A stretch of 6,691 nt of DNA from Phycisphaerae bacterium. Its GTDB lineage: Bacteria > Planctomycetota > Phycisphaerae > UBA1845. Under the pieces are notes generated by a model. The model had not been told where the DNA came from and did not search any database. It saw only the letters and a program-made list of their open reading frames with translations. Position numbers and translations under genes: made by a program. Below are positions 1 to 5,086 of this stretch, piece by piece. The stretch is from positions 1 to 6,691 of the forward strand of contig JAJDDS010000466.1 of the NCBI GenBank assembly GCA_029260195.1, read 5' to 3'. The stretch's first letter is position 1. Each line of letters opens with the position of its first letter.

Positions 1-459
<459 letters not shown>

Positions 460-500
460 AAACGCCCGGTGGATCTACAGATATCCGCCGGGCGTTTCTA
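460..500 (+). terminator. Intrinsic terminator of the solitary 16S transcript
   Basis: AAACGCCCGG (460-469) pairs perfectly with CCGGGCGTTT (488-497), and the stem continues through a G-U pair and GGAT/ATCC to give 15 pairs around an 8-nt loop (475-482). The T-rich stretch TTTCTATTT follows at once. It lies about 135 nt after the 16S end, before any other gene, so the 16S RNA is probably not co-transcribed with 23S or 5S. The A-rich left flank would let it act weakly in the opposite direction too. Confidence 0.85.
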
Positions 501-550
501 TTTGCGCAAACCAGATCCGTCGATCCCGAACCCCACCCATCGGTCGCCCC

Positions 551-614
551 TGACAACTCCACACAGAACTAACGCGCACACCCTGTGGAGTACGCGCCGT
601 CACCACGCTATCAT
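551..614 (+). promoter_or_regulatory. Candidate promoter region and inverted repeat before the LolA-like gene
   Basis: A TATCAT hexamer at 609-614 matches a sigma-70 type -10 box at five of six positions and would give a leader of about 47 nt. The -35 position is poor (TGGAGT at 586-591, 17-nt spacing). A 7-bp inverted repeat, ACTCCAC (556-562) with GTGGAGT (585-591), ends exactly in this -35 area and could be an activator or repressor site. Since a terminator stands at 460-500, the gene at 668 needs its own promoter, which makes this region the likely place. The assignment rests only on motif matching. Confidence 0.3.
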
Positions 615-667
615 CGATACCCGCGAAGCGGAGCGCACATCAACACACCAGCCGAGGAGTACTCGAG

Positions 668-1402
668 ATGAAACGCATGACCTCTCTGACGTTGATCCTG
701 GCGATAACCTCGCTCGACGCGACCGGCGCCGACCTTACAGACCCCGTCGAGATTCTCAAGAAGGCCGACGCCGCCACCAAAGCGGTCAAATCCGCCAAGT
801 ACGAAGTCTCCCTGCGCGGCGAAGGCGCCGCCGAAGCCCGTGTGCCCGCGATTGACGGAACCATGATTTCCGTCGGCTCTGGCGACCCGGCAGCCTCGCC
901 AATCTTCCGCCAGGACGTGACCACCAAGCGCCCCGGCTCCGAGGAAACGAAGCGCATCACCGCCGGCGGCGATGGGGAGAACTACTACCTCATCGATCAT
1001 GACGAGAAGAAAGCCTACGTCGACATGGATCCGCAGGTCGTCGGAAGCGCCGGTCGCATTCTCTTCCGAGCTGCGATGGCTGAGTTCGTCCATCCCGCGC
1101 CCTTCTCCGATGAACTCAACGCGGACAAGAAGGAACTCATCGGTTCCAAGACGGTCGAGGGAGTGGACTGCTACGAAATCCACGTCCACTACGCCGGGGG
1201 GCGCGGCGAAGCCGTCTGGTGCTTTTCGAAGAAGGACTTCCTCCCCCGCGCCCGGCGTGATGTGTTCACCGATCGAGAGGGCAAGAAGGGCGCCTTCGTC
1301 AAGACCGTCAAGAACCTCGTCGTCGACCCCAAACTCGAGAAGGACGCGATGAAGTTCAAACTCCCCGACGGATACACCCGAGTCGACGATTTCGCCCCGT
1401 AG
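668..1402 (+). CDS. Exported LolA/DUF2092-like periplasmic protein
   Basis: The 244-residue product starts with MKRM, a short hydrophobic stretch (about residues 5-17) and a small-residue site (ATGA, 18-21), which fits a Sec signal peptide and export. The mature part begins with a helix-like segment, DPVEILKKADAATKAVKSAK (25-44), then alternating polar/hydrophobic strands, a central YYLIDHDEKKAYV segment, VEGVDCYEIHVHY (163-175), WCFSKKDFLPRARRDVF (184-200) and a closing KFKLPDGYTRVDDF. This order (W-x-x-K-x-x-x-LPR, then F-x-LP-x-GY at the C-terminus) is that of LolA-fold lipoprotein-binding proteins and the related DUF2092 family. The actual ligand is unknown. Two Cys (168, 185) could form a disulfide. 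The start is set by GAGGAG at 654-659, 8 nt before the ATG. The gene is convergent with gatD, 37 bp between stops, with no functional partner nearby. The call as a real gene is firm; the family call is moderate. Confidence 0.75.
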   Translation: MKRMTSLTLILAITSLDATGADLTDPVEILKKADAATKAVKSAKYEVSLRGEGAAEARVPAIDGTMISVGSGDPAASPIFRQDVTTKRPGSEETKRITAGGDGENYYLIDHDEKKAYVDMDPQVVGSAGRILFRAAMAEFVHPAPFSDELNADKKELIGSKTVEGVDCYEIHVHYAGGRGEAVWCFSKKDFLPRARRDVFTDREGKKGAFVKTVKNLVVDPKLEKDAMKFKLPDGYTRVDDFAP

Positions 1403-1403
1403 G

Positions 1404-1429
1404 CGCCTCGTCGCCGGGTGACTGAGGCG
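1404..1429. terminator. Candidate hairpin between convergent stops
   Basis: CGCCTC (1404-1409) pairs with GAGGCG (1424-1429), and GTC/GAC pairs continue inside past a bulged T. It fills most of the 37-bp gap between the stop of the LolA-like gene and the stop of gatD, the usual place for a shared terminator. Neither strand has a T-run after it, so if it ends transcription it is not a classical intrinsic terminator. Confidence 0.35.
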
Positions 1430-1439
1430 ACACGCCCCG

Positions 1440-2825
1440 TTACCGCTTGATCGTGCGCAGGAACTCCTGGACCTCGGGCACCGCGCCTTGGAACACCAGG
1501 TATCCGTTGTACGGCTCGCGCTCGGTGGTCTCGTCGCTCACCGGCGTCAACATGATTCGGCGAACCTCGTCACGATCGTCGCTCTGCCCCAACGCCCAGC
1601 ACAGTTTCATGTACGCCACCTCCGGCAGCATATTCGCAGCCGGTGTCACGCCCAGCTCCATGATCTCCCGGCCGGTCTCGTAGACGTACATCTGTGTGTA
1701 CCCCCACAAGGTTTGCACGGTCATGAACACATGCACGCCCGCTTCGGTCGCGCGGCGGACGGCGTCGTACAACGGCCGGTTGATGTGTCCCAGCCCGGTC
1801 CCCGCGATCACGATCCCGCGGTACCCTCGGTCGACGATCGCATCGACGATGTCCGGCTTCATGTTCGGGTAGTAGTACAGAAAGGTCACGCGCTGCTCGA
1901 AGGCGGTGTTGATGGTCACGTTTCGATCGGCTCGTCGCGGGCAATAGTCGTCGCGCAGGGTCCGCACGCCGTCCGAATCCACGAGTGCCAAAGGTATGTC
2001 ACCGATCGTCCGGAACGTCGAGCGGTAGCTCGAGTGCATCTTCCGGACCCGCGTGCCCCGATGCAGGATGCCGTACTGATCAGACGTCGGACCGAACATG
2101 CACACCACCACCTCCGCGATATTCCCGTGCCCCGCCGTCCAGGCTGCGTTGATCAGATTGATGGCTGCGTCCGAAGACGGGCGGTCCGACGATCGTTGCG
2201 ACCCGACCATGACGATCGGGATCGGTGGATCCTGAACCATAAAGGTGAGGATGGCGGCCGTATGGTGCATGGTATCGGTTCCGTGCCCGATCACGATTCC
2301 GTCGACGCCCTCTTCGATGCCCGCCGCGACTCGATTCGCGAGCGCGACGTACTCGGTCGGGCCCATGTTCTCACTGAAGACGCCGAACAGTTTCTCGGTC
2401 CGGAGGTTGCAGACGTCAGCCAGCTCGGGTACCGATCCGTACAACTCGCTAGGCGAGAAGGCTGGTATCACCGCGCCGGTGCGATAGTCTAACCGGCTGG
2501 CGATCGTCCCGCCCGTGCCCAACAGCAGCACGTTCGGCTTGTTCGGATCGACGGGGAATTCCTTCTCGGGGATTTTGTACTGAACGTCGCGCCGCCCGGT
2601 TTCGATGATCCCGGTGATCGATTCGGCTGCGATGCCGATGTTGTAGCCGCTGTCGAGTTTCAAGACGATGTGCTTGTCGTCGGCGGTCTCAGATCGCGGC
2701 AGGATCAACCCCTTGAACTGCCCGCCGGTCGAGGCCACCTCGACATCGCTCCAGACGCCGACCCCGAACCGTTCGAGCGCCGCCCGCCCCACCCCGCGAT
2801 AGCCTTTGCGCGCGGCCTCGCTCAT
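1440..2825 (-). CDS. gatD: Glu-tRNA(Gln) amidotransferase subunit D, archaeal type (GatD)
   Basis: The 461-residue product is the glutaminase/asparaginase half of GatDE: it hydrolyses an amide donor and passes ammonia to GatE. Residues about 18-75 form the small SH3/Tudor-like N-domain that plain asparaginases lack, with the GatD wording FKGLILPRSE and IVLKLDSGYNIGI. The asparaginase domain follows from about residue 97: GTGGTIASRLDYRTGAV holds the first catalytic Thr (T104), GHGTDTMHHTAA the Thr-Asp pair (T183, D184), and HRGTRVRKMHSSYRSTF the catalytic Lys (K262). RLDYRTGAV and the HRGT-RKMH block point to GatD rather than AnsA/AnsB. Length is in the range of archaeal GatD. ATG overlaps the gatE stop (ATGA, 2822-2825) and has a GGGAG site (2834-2838) 8 nt before it, so the two subunits are probably made by coupled translation. 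All four catalytic residues are present and the frame is unbroken, so activity is expected. A stand-alone L-asparaginase is the only alternative, and it is unlikely given the N-domain and the gatE partner. Confidence 0.95.
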   Translation of the reverse strand: MSEAARKGYRGVGRAALERFGVGVWSDVEVASTGGQFKGLILPRSETADDKHIVLKLDSGYNIGIAAESITGIIETGRRDVQYKIPEKEFPVDPNKPNVLLLGTGGTIASRLDYRTGAVIPAFSPSELYGSVPELADVCNLRTEKLFGVFSENMGPTEYVALANRVAAGIEEGVDGIVIGHGTDTMHHTAAILTFMVQDPPIPIVMVGSQRSSDRPSSDAAINLINAAWTAGHGNIAEVVVCMFGPTSDQYGILHRGTRVRKMHSSYRSTFRTIGDIPLALVDSDGVRTLRDDYCPRRADRNVTINTAFEQRVTFLYYYPNMKPDIVDAIVDRGYRGIVIAGTGLGHINRPLYDAVRRATEAGVHVFMTVQTLWGYTQMYVYETGREIMELGVTPAANMLPEVAYMKLCWALGQSDDRDEVRRIMLTPVSDETTEREPYNGYLVFQGAVPEVQEFLRTIKR

Positions 2826-4801
2826 GCCCGCAGCTCCCGCCGCGCGCCGCCCTTACCAATGTCCAGCGCCGCCGCCAACATGGTGTCCACACGCGCGCCG
2901 TCCACCCGACCCGCGAACTGCCGTACCAATCGACCCATCAGGAACCGGTGCTTCGTCACGACATCGGGAAACAGAGCGCCGTCGGCGGCGCTGATCACGT
3001 GGTCGATGCGATTCTCGATCTCGCGGTCATCCATGGCGTTCCCGGCGATCTCACGCAACTCCGCCGCCACGCCCGAAACGCCCTGGTCCACTTCGGTCGG
3101 CGTTGCCAGCGCCCGCGCGATTACCAGGCGAACGCCCTCGCGACCCAACTCCCCTCGCGCGTGTGCCTCGAACACCGCAAACAGATCGTCATCGCGGAGA
3201 TCCGACGGATCGAGCCCGCGGCGCCGGAGCGCCTTGAGCCACTGTGTCAGAATGACCGCCGCGAACGTCGTGTCGACACCGAGGTCATTTGTCAATCGAT
3301 CGAACAGGTCCGCTCGCCCACGGGCGCAGAGCGCTGCGATCGTCTCCTCTGGCATACTGAGCTTTCGATAGCGCGCCTCGCGCTCCCAGACGAGTTCGGG
3401 TAGCTGCGCCCGAATCCGTGCCAGGCGGGCCTCCTCGATCACCATTGGCGGGAGGTCCGTGTCGGGGTACATGCGCTCAGCCCCGGGGAGCACGCGCTCG
3501 AACCCATTGGTCCCGTCCTTGAGCGCTTGCCGCGTATCCGCGGGAACGCCCCGGGTGGCTTCGGTTGCGCGAATCGCGATCTCGTGGCAGGCAGTCTCGG
3601 TATCGGGCTCGCTCCCCCACACGAGAATGAGCGCGTCGCCTTCTCCGGATTTGGTTCGCCGGTGGAGTTCCTTCCAATCGCGAACGGCCAGCGTCTCGGA
3701 GGATGCGTCCGAGTGAATGATGTTGGGCTGTCGTGTGAGGCAAGCGATGACCCGAACGCGATCGGAAAACTCCTTGGCGAAGGCGGTGTGTTCCTGGGTC
3801 GTCTCGTTCAGAAGATCGGCGAATCCGTCGAGCACCACGCACTTGACGACATGCCCCGCGTCGACGGCTTCTCGGATTGGCTGATAGTGCGTTCTGGCGA
3901 CGATTCGGGTCACGTCCTGCGACTTCCATCGGATCGTGTCCGCCGTGATGCTGCGTTTCGCAAGTTCATCGCGGATCGCCAGCAGGGCGCACTGGCGCCT
4001 GGCTTCGTTGTAGACCAACAGCGGGATGCGGGGGATTTGCGGTACACCCTTGATTTCGATGCGTGTGCCGCCGTTGACGCTGACGTTGACGTCCTGCCGC
4101 GCCGCGCCATATCCCGTTCGCACCTTGCCGGTGCTCCGGCAGAGCATACGGACGATCTGGCAGACCTCCGCCATTTCGTCCGGCGTGCGCATGTCCGGCT
4201 CGGTGACGACCTCGATCAACGGCATGCCCAGCCTATCGGTGAGCAGGACGCGTTCGTGGCCGACATCGGACACCTCGCGGCAGGAGTCTTCCTCGAGTGA
4301 AAGCTGGCGGATACCGATCGTCCGATCCTTGTACGGAATCGACCCGGTGACTCCCAGGATGGCGGTTCGTTGAAAACCAGCGGGAATCGAGCCGTCCAGG
4401 TATTGTTTTCTGGCGATGTGCATCTCGCCGACGATGTTGAGCCCGAGAAGCAGCGAGATTTCCAGGGCGATGTCAATGGCACTCTGATCGGGGAAGAACG
4501 GCGGCGTGTCGTCGATTTCGTAGGTGCAGACGGTGGCGTGATGGATGCGGTAGTGGATGTTCTTCTTGGTCTTCCTCTCCATCAGCGCCGTGCCGTCGTA
4601 CTCGCCCAGTTCCGACAGCGTCGGCCTCATGTGGCGCAGGACTTCAGCATCGTATTCGTCGCCGAATCGGCCCGCCGGGCAACGGCAGAAGAGCTTTCGA
4701 CCGGTGAGGAGTTGCTGATGCACCTCAAGCCCGCAGCGCAGGCCGATGGCTGCGTAGTCCTCGGGTGTCATTTGGTCGAACGGCTTGAACGCGTCGGTCA
4801 T
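2822..4801 (-). CDS. gatE: Glu-tRNA(Gln) amidotransferase subunit E, archaeal type, with GAD domain (GatE)
   Basis: GatE binds mischarged Glu-tRNA(Gln), activates the glutamate with ATP and amidates it with ammonia from GatD. Numbered from the ATG at 4801 (659 aa), the GatB/GatE core opens with GLRCGLEVHQQL (20-31) and KLFCRCP (Cys39, Cys41), then QYLDGSIPAGFQRT, TDRLGMPLIEVVTEPD, RQDVNVSV (235-242) and RIEIKGV (247-253). DRLGMPLIE is the GatE form; bacterial GatB usually reads D-x-NR-x-G-x-PL. Residues about 285-420 are an insertion matching the GAD domain shared with bacterial AspRS, absent from GatB. The core resumes at RMYPDTDLPP (443-452), and a helical YqeY-like tail for tRNA binding fills about 475-650. 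Length is slightly above the usual archaeal size. Start choice: ATG at 4801 lies 11 nt from GGAG (4813-4816), while an in-frame TTG at 4807 lies 5 nt from it, so MNMTD... (661 aa) is possible. The stop overlaps the gatD start. Base use looks like the flanking genes, with no sign of very recent transfer. Confidence 0.95.
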   Translation of the reverse strand: MTDAFKPFDQMTPEDYAAIGLRCGLEVHQQLLTGRKLFCRCPAGRFGDEYDAEVLRHMRPTLSELGEYDGTALMERKTKKNIHYRIHHATVCTYEIDDTPPFFPDQSAIDIALEISLLLGLNIVGEMHIARKQYLDGSIPAGFQRTAILGVTGSIPYKDRTIGIRQLSLEEDSCREVSDVGHERVLLTDRLGMPLIEVVTEPDMRTPDEMAEVCQIVRMLCRSTGKVRTGYGAARQDVNVSVNGGTRIEIKGVPQIPRIPLLVYNEARRQCALLAIRDELAKRSITADTIRWKSQDVTRIVARTHYQPIREAVDAGHVVKCVVLDGFADLLNETTQEHTAFAKEFSDRVRVIACLTRQPNIIHSDASSETLAVRDWKELHRRTKSGEGDALILVWGSEPDTETACHEIAIRATEATRGVPADTRQALKDGTNGFERVLPGAERMYPDTDLPPMVIEEARLARIRAQLPELVWEREARYRKLSMPEETIAALCARGRADLFDRLTNDLGVDTTFAAVILTQWLKALRRRGLDPSDLRDDDLFAVFEAHARGELGREGVRLVIARALATPTEVDQGVSGVAAELREIAGNAMDDREIENRIDHVISAADGALFPDVVTKHRFLMGRLVRQFAGRVDGARVDTMLAAALDIGKGGARRELRA

Positions 4802-4837
4802 GTTCAACGAAACTCCAGCGTCAACGACGGCGCGCAG

Positions 4838-4866
4838 AGTTTAGTTGACGCGGGGGTCGGCGGCAA
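4838..4866 (-). promoter_or_regulatory. Candidate promoter of the gatE-gatD operon
   Basis: On the minus strand TTGCCG (4866-4861) and TAAACT (4843-4838) are separated by exactly 17 nt. Each matches the sigma-70 consensus at four of six positions. Transcription would begin near 4831, about 30 nt before the gatE start, leaving room for the GGAG site. The spacer and -35 box overlap the 4851-4881 inverted repeat. The match is modest and could be chance in a GC-rich region. Confidence 0.35.
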
Positions 4867-4881
4867 CGCAGGCGACCCCCG
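4851..4881. repeat. Perfect 9-bp inverted repeat over the candidate gatE promoter
   Basis: CGGGGGTCG (4851-4859) is the exact reverse complement of CGACCCCCG (4873-4881), with a 13-nt centre. Outside it, ACGC (4848-4851) and GCGT (4884-4887) could extend the structure past a small bulge. Its left arm lies between the candidate -35 and -10 of gatE and its centre covers the -35, so it may be an operator. It could alternatively be a GC-rich hairpin ending the transcript of the upstream minus-strand gene, but no T-run follows on either strand. Confidence 0.6.
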
Positions 4882-4931
4882 GCGCGTACGTTGGGGAGCA
4901 TGACAGATTAGGCGGCGAGTGGGAGACGAAT

Positions 4932-5036
4932 GCGCGCGCAACCACGCATTCCCCCACACTTCGCGTCACCAGGCGCTTGTAGTTCCAGAAGGCGCGTTGG
5001 GCGGTGACGCGAAGAATGGGGCACTGCTGTGCGCGC
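4932..5036. repeat. Large imperfect palindrome / structured intergenic element
   Basis: The core is a perfect 12-bp inverted repeat, CTTCGCGTCACC (4959-4970) with GGTGACGCGAAG (5003-5014). Going outward it continues after a 2x2 internal loop with CCCCA/TGGGG (4952-4956 and 5017-5021), then, after an asymmetric 11/6-nt loop, with nine more pairs including one G-U (4932-4940 and 5028-5036). Going inward GCGC (4973-4976 and 4992-4995) and two further pairs (TT 4977-4978 with AG 4990-4991, one of them G-U) can close a small hairpin. In all about 30 pairs fold 105 nt. No T-run follows on either side. It may be a REP/MITE-like repeat, a structured 3' UTR or a small RNA; nothing in the sequence decides between these. 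Confidence 0.65.
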
Positions 5037-5037
5037 C

Positions 5038-5060
5038 GCCGACCTCGCATGCGCGTCGGC
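5038..5060 (-). terminator. Candidate hairpin after the Cys-rich protein gene
   Basis: GCCGAC (5038-5043) pairs with GTCGGC (5055-5060), enclosing the palindrome CGCATGCG. It begins 26 nt past the TAA stop of the minus-strand gene ending at 5087, a sensible place for a 3'-end hairpin. There is no T-run, so an intrinsic terminator is doubtful; it may protect the mRNA end or work with the larger palindrome next to it. Confidence 0.35.
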
Positions 5061-5086
5061 GTCAGTCGCGGTCGCGTCCCGCCGGC

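Noticed and set aside
611..1189. Minus-strand frame of 192 codons opposite the LolA-like gene
   Set aside because: The plus-strand gene has a signal peptide, a good ribosome binding site and family-like motifs; the minus frame has none of these.
1488..2492. Plus-strand frame of 334 codons opposite gatD
   Set aside because: It is antisense to a confidently recognised conserved gene and shows no family resemblance of its own; open antisense frames are expected at this GC content.
1440..2825. Reading gatD as an ordinary L-asparaginase
   Set aside because: The extra SH3/Tudor-like N-domain, the RLDYRTGAV and HRGT-RKMH blocks and the overlapping gatE gene all point to GatD.
3527..4300. Plus-strand frame of 257 codons opposite gatE
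   Set aside because: Same reason: antisense to gatE, with no recognisable domain.
2822..4801. Reading gatE as bacterial GatB
   Set aside because: The GAD insertion, the DRLGMPLIE wording, the length near 660 residues and the absence of gatA or gatC next to it indicate GatE.
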